NCBI GenBank assembly: GCA_024364805.1 | Contig: CM044489.1 | Location: 140,936,631-140,958,254, forward strand | Length of the DNA stretch: 21,624 bases | Direction of reading: 5' to 3' | From: Euprymna scolopes | Taxonomy: Eukaryota > Mollusca > Cephalopoda > Sepiida > Sepiolidae | Shown: piece after piece, positions 1 to 10,130 of the stretch | Position numbering within the stretch: position 1 is the first letter of the stretch | How the letters are laid out: every line of letters starts with the position of its first letter | Notes under the pieces: generated by a model | Database searches by the model: none | What the model saw: the letters and a program-made list of their open reading frames with translations, nothing else | Told to the model about the DNA's origin: nothing | Position numbers and translations under genes: made by a program

Positions 1-259
1 TGGTAATAAAACTTTTTAAATGCACATGTGATGTTAGGCTGTGTAAGGTGTTTACTTTAATGAAAACCACCTGTTCCTTCTTTCATCAGATAATTTCGAT
101 TCTTGATACTATCGAAGTCACTCCGATACAAACTCTAAGAACACTGCCAGTCACATAATGTACCTTCGTGTGAAATTTCATCAAAATCGGCCAAGCCATT
201 TAGGAATACATAGGGGACGAACTCTCGCATACAAAGTTTATTTTATATAATAATAGAGA
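1..259 (-). mobile_element. Helitron-like element, 5' end fragment
   Basis: Read on the minus strand, the segment starts TCTCTATTATTATATAAAAT just after an A (position 260). It continues with a stretch meaning 'cgattttgatgaaatttc', which is common near the 5' ends of animal Helitron-like elements. The TC start after an A fits Helitron insertion between A and T. The 3' CTAG end is not seen and would lie left of the window. No coding capacity is visible, so this is a non-autonomous or decayed copy. An RTE-type 3' tail is the main alternative. Confidence 0.45.
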
Positions 260-1194
260 TAAAGTATATATTTAAAATCATAGTAATTTGCTCCGAGATT
301 ATTATAGATAAATGGAAAAATAACTTTTGCGTGTATTCATTTAAAGAGCTGATATTATGTCTTCAGATTAAGGCCGTTCCTCAAACAGGGGCAAACTTTA
401 TAGGTAATCATTAGCCAAGATGATATTTAACAATGACTACGTTACAATAAGCTCAAACTTGTCACATCCAACTGTTGCGAGAAAGCTAAATACATTGCTC
501 AATTTTATTGGTATTGAATTGAATCTGCACCGTTCTATGACTAGATAGGCATAGAAAATCAATATCTTATTAACATGCATATCTTAGTGTTATCTGTAAA
601 ATGCAAATTTGACATAACGAGAGTCGTATTTGAAGGGAAACAAAATTGAGTGACACTTCGGGGTAAAAGTTAACCCCAGACGGAAGTCGATAAAACCACG
701 TGAATTCCGGACCGAGATTTTCGGACATGGCTTAAAACAGGAAAGAGGTATCTAGAGCTTTGTTGAGCGTGTAAGAGATAGGTGCTCACAGTGTAACTAA
801 ATATGAGCGAGTTACCTGTCTGTTTTTCTCTCCAACACCCACAAAAGTTACTCCTCTATTTTCTGTTAATATTCTTTTCCTTTCAAATAGTTTAATAAGA
901 TCAGCGTCCGAGTGGTTTCTATCCATAGGCAAGCAAAGATGTAATCTAATTGTTAGATAATCTAGCTAGCTGAGATATGTAGTAGAAAAAAGCAGTTTAA
1001 GATCTATACTCCTATAAATTTTGGTTTATTTTGTGTGTATTGATATTCATATTAAAACCCCTTTTTTCTATTTATTTAAAAAAGAAAATACAACTTTGTT
1101 ATATACGGGTCGTGGAATTACGTTCATCTGCAAAAGAACTAGCTAATTTGTATATTCTTTTAAACATTCATTTTAATTAATTCCCTATTAGTTT
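260..1194. other. Intergenic or intronic DNA, nothing recognised
   Basis: About 0.9 kb of AT-rich DNA without a supportable gene, RNA or mobile element. A slightly more GC-balanced patch lies near 640-830, but it has no long open frame or convincing splice-site pair. Confidence 0.5.
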
Positions 1195-1791
1195 TTTTTT
1201 TCTTATGGGATGATCATCTTTAGTTAACTATTACGTGTAATTATATTCATGCAGATATTCTACATGCGTAATATTTGCGTAAAAAGGTTATAGTAAACAC
1301 AAACCTGATATATATATTAGGTTAAAAAATGTTGCCTACCGAAATCCTGTCAGTTTTTTGTCTACAGACATGAAACTTAATATATAGGATATTCTAGCCG
1401 ATACGAAACTTTATACTTGGGTTATAGCCGGAGAAAACTAGTGCAAAAGTGTGAAAATAAAAAAAAGGAAATTTGTCCAGTGAAGGTCAAACGACAGCAC
1501 TACAAATATACATGTGGAACGTAGTAGCTATTGGTTCAGGTTTATATTTTTAGCCTTGCAGCAAATAAGTCTTCATAGCTCAGGCATTAACGTCAAAGGA
1601 AAAAGTAAATTGTAACCTAAACGTTTTGGTTTCGTTTCTCGATGGGGCGCACTAGTCATTTTTTTTATTTTAAATCATTACTATATATTGGGTCTAATAT
1701 AATATAATAAATACGACATCCAAACAATATTTGATCATAAGATCATATTTAAGTATATTTTACGACCAGGCAATGCCGGGCGGCCAGCTAG
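1195..1791 (+). mobile_element. Helitron-like non-autonomous element, copy H2
   Basis: The 3' end reads gccgggcggccagCTAG followed by T, with a short GCC/GGC hairpin just before the terminal CTAG. This is the arrangement of a Helitron 3' end. The body, from the region of 'gttgcctacc' (about 1330) onward, is matched over most of its length by the minus-strand copy at 6163-7010 and in part by the copy at 7015-7522. The match to 6163-7010 extends left to about 1195; the true 5' TC end could not be fixed. No protein is encoded. Divergence between copies suggests an old family. Confidence 0.6.
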
Positions 1792-2175
1792 TATTCCATA
1801 AAAATGCAATGAATAATTTGAATATTTTGAAAGGATAGAAACCGAAGCAAGCCCAGAAATGTAAAACTCAACATTGCATGAAATAATAAAGGTCTAGAAA
1901 CCAATACCTCCATGAAAGTAATATGAAAGAAGGATTTTTCTTTTTCTATTGAACTTAACATTAAATTATAACAAATTCACTTACATATTGCGAACAGTAT
2001 ATAAAAGCACTTCATAATAAAAACATTTTCATAGAAAGTATCATAAATATAATCTTGTTGGCTCGAAATGATTCAACAAATATATTATAAATGATATAAA
2101 TTACATCAATACAAATTACATCAAATATATAAAACTGTGTCTAAGAATACAAGAATCGTTATTGAAACACATATA
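1792..2175. other. Spacer between two Helitron-like elements
   Basis: AT-rich spacer with short internal repetition of 'acatcaatacaaattacatc' type near 2100-2125. No gene is visible. Confidence 0.4.
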
Positions 2176-2640
2176 CTAGTAGGCCACCCGGCGTTGCACG
2201 CTCGTAAAATACGCATAAATATCATATTTTAATTAATATAGAAACTGAGACCTGTGCATGTGAATATTACATTTTTTTTCTAAAGAGCTCGCTTCTTGTA
2301 AATAAAAAAATACTCAAGCTGAGATCAAAACCTAAAGACAATGAATCAAGTAGGATACCCATTAGGCCACGATCTGCAAGGGTTTTATTTATTGACACGA
2401 GCTTCAAAGTGTTTTCAACCCTACTTATTCTTAACATAACAAATGTCACGTAAACGATTCACGCATGCTCATTTGTGAAAGTGGACATACAGATAAAAAT
2501 TCGATGACCCCTATGTACCATTTTTTTTTTAATTTGACCCCTTAACAACCCTTTTCGGGTGAAACTCGATTAAAAGTTTTCTACGTGTCTGAATACTCAA
2601 TATATTAAATGTCAAATCTTTAGATAAAAAATTCGTTGAG
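2176..2640 (-). mobile_element. Helitron-like element, minus strand, 5' end not defined
   Basis: On the minus strand the right-hand sequence runs into 'gccgggtggcctaCTAG' followed by T (complement of A2175), the same 3' terminus as at 1791 and 15831. The adjoining 'gcgtattttacgag' is also shared with those ends. The body to the right includes a 'ttaaggggtcaaatt' segment (minus strand, near 2535-2550), but the 5' boundary is a guess. A chance open frame inside it (2267-2449) has no family signature. Confidence 0.45.
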
Positions 2641-2682
2641 TATATAGGTTTAGAAGTATCCTCAAACATTCTCACTCACTAG

Positions 2683-2724
<42 letters not shown>
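2683..2724. repeat. Compound (CT)n(AT)n microsatellite
   Basis: A (CT)n run passes directly into an (AT)n run. It is likely polymorphic in length. Confidence 0.95.
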
Positions 2725-3367
2725 GTCATAAAAACAATCAGTAAAATTAGTTCGGTCTCGATTAGTTGTTCTGTTTTAAAACATATCACACGTTTTCGAG
2801 TTATTTAAAGCTGAATCTTGTTATTTTAAAAACGTTTTTATGCTTCAAGTTCTTTATCTCTGCGAATATTTATTCATGTTTGTTGTTTGTTTAGAGAAAC
2901 GTTATTTTGTTTTTGACTCTACGGAACATGGAGTTTTGCAAATGGAAGGATAAAAAAAACACTAGGTAATGAAGCCAGTATCTTTAGACAGCCCGATCTG
3001 GTAACACCAGACCAGAGCAGAATTAATAAACACTGAAATTTACTTCAGGTAAAAATAGGAAAAGGATTTTAACTCCAACATTAATCCTAACTTGAAGCTG
3101 GATGACTAGTATCGTAGGAACTGTCTTGAAACCCTTAATACGGTATTTAAGGTGGTTGGTGTCATGAATGTCGGGATCAGAGTCGCTAAATATCACGCGA
3201 GTGTCACTTGAGATCGTAATTAAGAAAACAACCAACAACTTTCCCCAATTATAAATGTACCGTTAAACAGTTATAAGACATTTTTGTAGTTGATTCATAT
3301 CATCAAATTTTTTGTCAAATTTTACTCGTTGCTTTAGGATCTGATTCCTCACATTTTATAGAAATAA
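2725..3367. other. AT-rich DNA, nothing recognised
   Basis: No gene or element is supported. A 71-codon open frame on the minus strand (3023-3238) has no recognisable domain and no splice or start context, so I do not call it. Confidence 0.45.
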
Positions 3368-3781
3368 CTAGCAGGTGTACCTAGCGTTACCCGGAGCAAA
3401 AGTTTAACAATTTTGCTAAAACATCTATCTCCTCTTTATCTTTCTTTTTTCCTCCACTCCCTCTTCCCACCTTCTTTCTTCTTCACACAGCGCAGCCCAT
3501 TACTGTCTAGCTGGACACACACACCACTCGAAAGACAAATTCCTTCATTAAAAATGTCATAGTCACTCCCCTTTAATTCGTACATAATTTTGTTGGAAAC
3601 AGTGTTTGCTTGACGAAATATGCACCAGTTTTATGTCATAGAACGAATACTTTTCCCATATTTTAGATATTATTCATCCGGGACGACACAGATCAAGAAA
3701 ATACCAACGTTGTTGTTCGTTTCGTAGATTGTAGTCGAACGTAGAAACGTACCCACAGACAACTGCTCTTTATATTATAGA
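3368..3781 (-). mobile_element. Helitron-like non-autonomous element, tandem unit A
   Basis: On the minus strand it starts TCTATAATATAAAGAGCAG and ends ...gtacacctgCTAG followed by T (complement of A3367). It has no coding capacity. Its 5' TC abuts directly the CTAG end of unit B, so the two stand head to tail with no spacer. It shares with unit B the 5' end ('cagttgtctgtgggta' on the minus strand) and the 3' end ('ttgc..cgg...gctag'), while the centre has diverged. The centre holds a pyrimidine-rich tract on the plus strand (3425-3490). Confidence 0.65.
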
Positions 3782-4148
3782 CTAGCATTCGGATTTGCCT
3801 GGGGCAAAAGTTTCACATGTTTCTAGTAATATTCTACTTCTCTTTCTACTTCAACCACCCAGCCCATCCCTCTTCAACTACACATACACATACCTACAAC
3901 TCTCCTGTATATAATAGATCTCACAAGTAATGATACGACATTCTATTTCCAAATATTACTCAAAGTAATAGCGAAATCTCGCCCAGTTGACTCGGAGAGA
4001 ATGATTTTTTTTTTTTAGATATCCTTTATCTAGGACAAAGCGGATTAAGAATATACCAACTTAATGATTGTTTGTTTTGCAGTGTCTTATTTTACTGCTG
4101 GACATACAAAATCATATACCCACAGACAACTGGCCTTTATATAATAGA
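3782..4148 (-). mobile_element. Helitron-like non-autonomous element, tandem unit B
   Basis: On the minus strand it starts TCTATTATATAAAGGCCAG after an A (complement of T4149) and ends ...aatgCTAG at 3782, where unit A begins at once with TC. The outer flanks of the pair are A3367 and T4149 on the plus strand, so the whole pair sits between an A and a T, as expected for one Helitron-type insertion. An open frame at 4072-4323 overlaps its right end and the flank; it is not a gene. Confidence 0.65.
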
Positions 4149-5368
4149 TTACCATTATGCTGAATACTTAGGGAAGATAGCTGCAGTTGTGCGCACTTTT
4201 TGGATTAGCTTAAACACGCTTAATAATTCAATATGTCTCATATCGCCGCAGAAAACGTCAATTATCCTAATCTTAATGGACGAACACTTTCCGTGCTACG
4301 AGGTCACATACTTTTGTCATTAATATTAAATTACTCTCCACATTAAAACGTCAAATTCAAAATAGTTTAAACAGCGAGATAGTCGTGCACCATTAAATGT
4401 TGGTCGTACTAAGCATGTGTTAGGAAGGAGAGGCGGGCGGAGTCAAAAGTTTATGCGCACCCTCCAACATGATCACGCAATAAGAATTATAATCTTTGCG
4501 AGATTGTCTGGCGATTAATTTAGTGTTTTTGATCAGGATGGTACTAACTAGTGCGGTGGGTAAATTTTGGTTTTCACTTACTGCAATAATCGCCTGAGTG
4601 TTCGTAGAGTAAAGTGGAGGGTACTGTCATATGTTCTCTGGCATTCGCAGCTACTGCCACTCCCCAGAAGAAATAAAAGTTTCCATTTGAAGTCCTAAGC
4701 TGATAACACAAACAAAATCTACATGAAAACTAAAATGTGAGCAACAACGTTCTAACGACTAAACTTTATCCTTGCTGAAAATTATGAGCAAAAAAGAGAC
4801 GCTTTTTAAATGACTATATGAAGAAAAGCATAAATACTGGTATTCATTTGAATAATTATTAAACTAATACATTTTAATAAAATATTTTTCCAGGTACTTA
4901 GGCACAAGTAGAAGTACAGTTTTGATAAGTCAGCGTACTAGATGAAGTTTTCTAAGACGTGAGCAACTAGTTGGCGTTCCCTCAGAGTGTCGTCAATTTT
5001 CAGGGGCAGTTTTCAACAAACTCCTTTTCAGATAAGGTAAAACCCGGAAATGTGGACTTTCTAAAAGCTGAACAGCAATATAGTCACTGCTGGACGGATT
5101 GACAAAGAGTTATCCTCGACTCGTACAAACAACACCTACTCCACCTGTGTCAGACCAGATAAATAATATGCATTGTATAAAAACTAAAATATGTTTAGAT
5201 GGAAATATCAAATTATAAACATAAAATATATTAATAAATAAAAAAAAATGCAACTAAATGGAAATATATCCGTAAATATTTGCTTCGTCGTTTGGGTCCT
5301 GATTATAGACAAGCAAGGAAATAAAAAAATATGCTTATTTAATGTTATAAAATGTATTTTGCTCAAAG
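4149..5368. other. Non-coding DNA, nothing recognised
   Basis: About 1.2 kb without a supportable gene. The 4420-4680 patch is more GC-balanced ('aggcgggcgg' near 4430) but has no open frame of note and matches nothing I know. An open frame at 5248-5523 runs into the repeat below. Confidence 0.45.
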
Positions 5369-5478
5369 TATTGCGTGCAAAATATTTATATAGTGGATTA
5401 TTAGAAGGTTACAAAAGTGCAAGAAATGGAAATATATCGGTGTTGCGGAGGTCAAAAACAGACAAAAAACATTACCAG
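5369..5478 (+). repeat. Dispersed repeat, copy 1 of 2
   Basis: This segment and 7207-7335 share a near-identical start (attgcgtgcaaaatatttat...agtgga), then 'tgcaagaaatg.aaatatatcg' and a purine-rich end with 'aacatta'. The copies lie in the same orientation about 1.84 kb apart. The second copy lies inside a Helitron-like element, so this one may be a fragment of a related element. No coding potential is visible. Confidence 0.65.
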
Positions 5479-6162
5479 GATATGCGAGTTTCAAGAAATT
5501 TGAACCATCCACAGTTGATATAGAGTTACTTCGAAATATATTATAGAATATTGTCGCATACATAAAATAACTGTAGATGTTTTATTGTAAACAAGTTATA
5601 TTTATTAAAAAAAATCGCTTCGCTCTTGTCCGCCTTCTCGACACCGGCATATATTCAAATCTTGCATCGTGATAAACTAATACTCATCTATAGAAATATA
5701 TTGGTTGTAGCTATATAGTCTCACGCTATAATAAGATATAAATTGTCATATAACTGGACACAGTCAAATACGCTTCTTTGTTCGCAACATTTTAATTTAG
5801 AGAAAAGATTAATACAATTTTAAACATGGATAAATATTACTCTTTATTAGTAGCGATTTATGCCTGTAACGAAAAATGTAATATTAGTTAGAAAAATAAA
5901 CAACCTCATATTGATCACGTTCCATCTAAATCACGTTGTAAATAAGAAAAAGAATGAATAAAATAAGTTATCGGTATTAAGAGAAATTTCGTTATTTAAC
6001 CCGCGAAGAATCTAAGTGTTATATATTACTTTGAGGTTTTATATATATATATATATACACACACGAGTTTTCGACCTTAAGGGGTATTAGACAACCCGTG
6101 ATCTGATGTGTAAACGTTGGGACATTGTATATTATAACTTTCGTCCTTTATTTTAGCGATTA
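5479..6162. other. AT-rich DNA with short (AT)n(AC)n tract
   Basis: No gene is visible. A short microsatellite, (AT)n passing into (AC)n, lies at 6041-6064. Confidence 0.5.
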
Positions 6163-6245
6163 CTAGCAGGGAGTCCGGTATTCCCCGGTCGTAAACTACG
6201 CTTTAGTATGATATTTTGATTAAAACAAATTTCGTATTTGTTATT

Positions 6246-6257
6246 ATATTATATTGG
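6246..6257. repeat. Left target-site duplication of short repeat
   Basis: ATATTATATTGG, identical to 6517-6528. Confidence 0.75.
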
Positions 6258-6516
6258 TTGGTTGGTTGTTTTACGGCATATCAACCCTTTTCAGTTTATT
6301 TAATGGCAAATCCAATGATTTGGAAGAAAAAAAATGTAATAGAATACTTTCCAAATCGGTTTCTATTTAACCCATAGTTGGGACCCTAACAGGTACTACC
6401 ACTCCGGGTTAGAGTGGACCTGGGAGCAATTGTAATTAAATGGTGGCTCCACACTCCCCAGAGCCCACAAGCCGAGGCCTCACCATCGGATATAGTTTAA
6501 GGTCGTATCCAGGACC
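6258..6516 (+). mobile_element. Short interspersed repeat with 12-bp target-site duplication
   Basis: The 259-bp unit starts ttggttggttgttttacggc and ends ggtcgtatccaggacc. It is flanked on both sides by the perfect 12-mer ATATTATATTGG (6246-6257 and 6517-6528). The related Helitron-like copy at 1685-1710 carries the uninterrupted sequence, so this is a true insertion. A second copy lies at 8784-9043. No tRNA-type A and B boxes, open frame or terminal inverted repeats were found. A target-site duplication of this length and the small size suggest a non-autonomous retroelement (SINE-like), but I do not recognise the family. Confidence 0.7.
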
Positions 6517-6528
6517 ATATTATATTGG
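6517..6528. repeat. Right target-site duplication of short repeat
   Basis: ATATTATATTGG, identical to 6246-6257. Confidence 0.75.
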
Positions 6529-7014
6529 ATCCAATATATAGTAATAATTTAAAAAGTTAAAATAGAAAAATGACTCGTGCGCCACCACCAAGAATCGAAA
6601 ACAAAACGTTTAGCTTATGGTTCATTTTCCCTCTGCCATGATTGACTGAACTATTAAGACATGTTTGCTGCAAGACTAAAGTTTGCAATGCCGGCGTCTA
6701 ACCTTCACCTGGCAAATTATATTTTTTAATTCTTACACTTTTGTAACAATTTTCCCCCGTCTAAAACCCAAATTTAAAGTTTCGCATGGGCTCGAATACT
6801 CTATATATAAAGGTTTTGTCTGTAGACCAAAAGCTCCAAGAGGAGTTTGGTAGGCAACATTTTTAAAACACAAATATACGTATACATAAATATATATATG
6901 GAAAGAGTTGTGTGTTTACTATAAATTTTTTACGCAAATATTACGCAAGCATAAATCATGTAGAATATATGCATTAATATAATTAGACGTAACAGTTAAC
7001 AAGAGATGAACATA

Positions 7015-7522
7015 CCAATTTTGGTTCTACGGACATAAAACTTAATATATGGGGCATTTGAACATGGGAACAACTTTGATTCGGTTTCTGTAACATGGCA
7101 CGTGTAAGTCCATTTAATTTGTGTCCTCCACGTTTGCACAAATATACATTTAACTTCGCTAACTTTTAAAGTTTTTTTTTTTATATCCATGCATCCCTAT
7201 GTCACGTATTGCGTGCAAAATATTTATATAGTGGAGTATTCGGTTATAAAAATGCAAGAAATGAAAATATATCGGGGATGCGAAGGACAAAAGCAACATA
7301 AAGATCTAAAAAAAAAACAAAGAACATTAGAGAACTAAATGTTTTCATTACGATTCTAGCCGACGGGCAGCCAAGTCAATTTTTTTTTAATTTTGAAATT
7401 ACTACTATATATTGAATATAATGATCAACAGAGAATTGCCTATCTAATAAATACAAAATCTGCATAAACTAAATCATATTTAAGTGTATTTTATTACCGG
7501 GCAACACCGTGGGGTTTGCTAG
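7015..7522 (+). mobile_element. Helitron-like element, copy H4
   Basis: It ends ...ggggtttgCTAG followed by T. It shares with the copy at 1195-1791 'acataaaacttaatatat' (about 7034), 'actactatatattg' (about 7400) and 'catatttaagtgtatttta' (about 7475). Its left part stands back to back with copy H3, which runs the other way from about 7010. It contains the second copy of the dispersed repeat (7207-7335). A minus-strand open frame at 6996-7190 is a shadow. Confidence 0.55.
7207..7335 (+). repeat. Dispersed repeat, copy 2 of 2
   Basis: Partner of 5369-5478. It begins with the same attgcgtgcaaaatatttat block and lies within the Helitron-like copy H4. Confidence 0.65.
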
Positions 7523-8783
7523 TGCATATATAATTTACCCAGGGGCGAAAAACGCACTCACATGTGTGGTCATGTAATTTCATTAATGTTTATAGATGAA
7601 ACTAAACAGGCATATTTGGTTACTTTTACTATAAAACGAAATGAAAATCATTCAATATTCAACGCATTTCATTTCACTGAAGACAGTAATACTAAAAATA
7701 AAAATGCATTAAAATCGAAAAACATTCTGGCCTATCTATTACTAATAGAAGTTTGGCATTTGTCTCTCAGAAGCCAAAACTATTACTCTTATTAATACAC
7801 TCCTTTTCCGTTTTTCAATACTCACTTCAGGGTGTGGAGGTAGTCTAATACCTTTTCTGTTTTCATGTAATCTTCGTCCAGGTATTATCTCGTTTTTTTT
7901 TTAGTTAGGGTAGCGTACTCCGACAAGAAATGTTCATAATCGGTTGTTTATTAGCAATTGCTGTCCGAGAATCAAGACACGTTGTATATCTCAGTTGCAA
8001 AGTAGACAACTCGCTTTTTCGTTGTAACATTTATCTCCTCATTGTTATAGCCGTGGCGTCACCAACGTTATCTCGTTCCGTGCTTCACATCTTTAATGTG
8101 GTCGTTCTCTCTTTCCTTTTTATAGTCATTTTTTTCTTTACCGGTGATGGCATCATGTATTGCGCGTTCGTGCTGTTACAATTATACGTTTAATAAATAT
8201 ATGTGAAGGATAAATACGTAGTGCGAACACTGACGAAGCATCTACTTTCTTTTTGACGGAGTGTCTACACTAGTTATGAAATAATGAATAATAAATCTTA
8301 CAGTAAAACCAAATAAAACACCTTGAATTAATAAGAGTTCTGACATTCTTGAATTCGCTATCTGGGCACTGAATTACGTCTGTTTGGTTGGCAACTGGCC
8401 AAAGCCGACTTTGAAACATGACGGTTGTAGTTAAGATAATGAAACGTGAAGTCAATTGTAAACATTCATTTAAATAACTGTCACACCAATGGCGTGTCCT
8501 AGAGTTGATGCCATCGTATATCATAACTAGTTGTCAATTTGGAAGAGGGTGACTTGCGTCATTTGCATCTAAATGGCCCGATAGGGACGAATGAAAACTT
8601 ATTCGCGGGTGGAGACAGAGGTTCCATTAAGCCAGCGAACGCTAAAGAAAATTCCCAACGACACGCTCATGTGTATCTCAGAAATTAAGTTAAACATAAC
8701 ACTACATTTACAGGAGATTTGGAAACTGGTGCGAGCGGCATTGCATCGAAAATATATTTAATAGTTAGAAGGGCCTAAGTTGA
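7523..8783. other. Non-coding DNA, only chance open frames
   Basis: Three open frames of 77-87 codons (7562-7795, 7930-8193, minus 8270-8524) lack domain signatures. The middle one is rich in hydrophobic residues only because the strand is T-rich. No splice pattern or known repeat is seen. Confidence 0.45.
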
Positions 8784-9043
8784 TTGGTTGATTTGTTTTA
8801 CGGCATATCAACCCTTTTCAGGTTATTTAATGGCAAATCCAATGATTTGGAAGAAGAAAAAAAATTGTAATAGAATACTTTCCAAGTCGGTTTCTATTTA
8901 ACCCATAGTTGGGACCCTAACAGGTACTACCACTCCGGGTCAGGGTGGACCTGGGAGCAATGGCAATTAAGAGATGGCTCCACACTCCCAAAAGCCCGCA
9001 AGCTGAGCCTCACTATCGGATATAATTTAAGGTCATATCCAGG
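8784..9043 (+). mobile_element. Short interspersed repeat, second copy
   Basis: It aligns along its whole length with 6258-6516, sharing for example cggcatatcaacccttttca, aatggcaaatccaatgattt, acccatagttgggaccctaa and caggtactaccactccgggt. Differences are scattered substitutions and small indels, by eye around a tenth of positions. No clear target-site duplication is visible. A (TAA)n run follows at about 9056-9077. The conserved ends across two copies define the unit. Confidence 0.7.
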
Positions 9044-9821
9044 CTTAGACGGACCTATAATAATAATAATAATAACTATGATAACAAAAAGTAAAATTTA
9101 TTATTATAAAAAATTGCAGACAACTAACCTCGTAATCAAAAACATTTCGCAGACAAATAATTTGTTAGAAAAAAACAATGTAGTTTACTAATTTAACTGC
9201 CCATTAGGAAAATGTATCTCTAATAATACTAACTACGTAGGTTATACTACAAACACATCGTCGCGAAGATTAACTCTCCACCTCTCTGGCTCTAGTTCGA
9301 TATGGCAACATTTGGGAAAACATGGCTGCCATAATTCGGAATTCCGAAAATCATGGTAGAAAACACTAAGGTTTTGCAAGGCGGGAAAAATGTAAGAGAC
9401 TAAAAATACTCGAAGCATTGTATATTAAAACAAAAAACCACAGATCAGTAATATCAATTACGAATGCAGTCGATATATTTTAAAATGCTTAGGATAGCAG
9501 ATATTAAATATGTATAATAAATTATATTAAAAAAAAAGTTCGCCCACCTAATTAATAAGCCACCACGTGATAAAATATGTATATATAGAATTAGAAAAAG
9601 AAAAAACAATTTCTACAACACAACATGCCTGAGGATGATAGAGGTATCTCTGTCAGAAGCGCTCGCTATGGATCCAACTTAAACAATTTGGAAAAAAAAC
9701 CCCAAAGAAAACTATTCGGAGATTGAAGATGAAAAGGAAGATAATAAAACAGAAGAATTCCGTGCTCTTCAATAACATTTGTTTAAACAAGATGCTGTCT
9801 AAGTATACACACACATAAAAC
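9044..9821. other. Non-coding DNA with one palindrome
   Basis: A (TAA)n run follows the short repeat. A 28-bp near-palindrome lies at 9329-9356. Nothing else is recognised. Confidence 0.45.
9329..9356. repeat. Palindrome with perfect 14-bp core
   Basis: The core TTCGGAATTCCGAA (9335-9348) is a perfect palindrome. Flanking CCAT and ATGG extend the pairing with one bulge. It could form a hairpin or be a binding site for a dimeric protein. No neighbouring gene supports a role. Confidence 0.6.
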
Positions 9822-10130
9822 CTCTGGCCTTGATGGAGGACAGACTAGAATTTGCTGCTATGGTTTCATATGATCTGAAATAACAACAAAGGGAGACTTG
9901 ATCCAAAATATTTCTCATATGTTATATTTTTCTTCTTTTGGAAATAGGGTACGATTATGAATATCTCCAGTATCCAATAATCCTTATACACTATAAAATT
10001 TACTTTATGAAAAAAGAGAGGGAAGATATCACATATGAGAAATCTTTAGAATCCAGTCTTCCCTTTCTGTTATTCAGATCATTTGAAACCATAGCAGCAA
10101 AATGAAGTCTCCCTCTATCAAGGTCAGAAG
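9822..10130. mobile_element. Foldback-like inverted repeat, two ~100-bp arms
   Basis: The left arm (9822-9921) and right arm (10032-10130) are imperfect reverse complements. Shared blocks are 'ggagactt', 'tgctgctatggtttca', 'atgatctga' and 'tttctcatatg'. A 110-bp loop separates them. There is no coding capacity. This is the form of a foldback element or a MITE with long terminal inverted repeats, or an inverted duplication. Target-site duplications were not resolved. Confidence 0.6.

Larger units (their letters stand above)
6163..7010 (-). mobile_element. Helitron-like element, copy H3, interrupted by a short repeat
   Basis: Reading the minus strand from about 7010 down, the sequence parallels 1195-1791 through shared blocks: 'attctacatg', 'taatatttgcgtaaaa', 'tatagtaaacac', 'atgttgcctacc', 'gtctacagaca', 'actatatattgg'. 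It ends ...gactccctgCTAG plus T at 6163. A 259-bp repeat with target-site duplications interrupts it at 6258-6516, so the Helitron-like copy is the older event. No coding capacity is visible. Confidence 0.6.

Noticed and set aside
5363-5563. A minus-strand open frame rich in Phe, Tyr and Ile
   Set aside because: It overlaps a dispersed repeat and shows only the AT bias.
7930-8193. An 87-codon hydrophobic open frame that looks membrane-like
   Set aside because: The hydrophobic residues follow from the T-rich strand. There is no charged-flank pattern, family motif, promoter or splice context.
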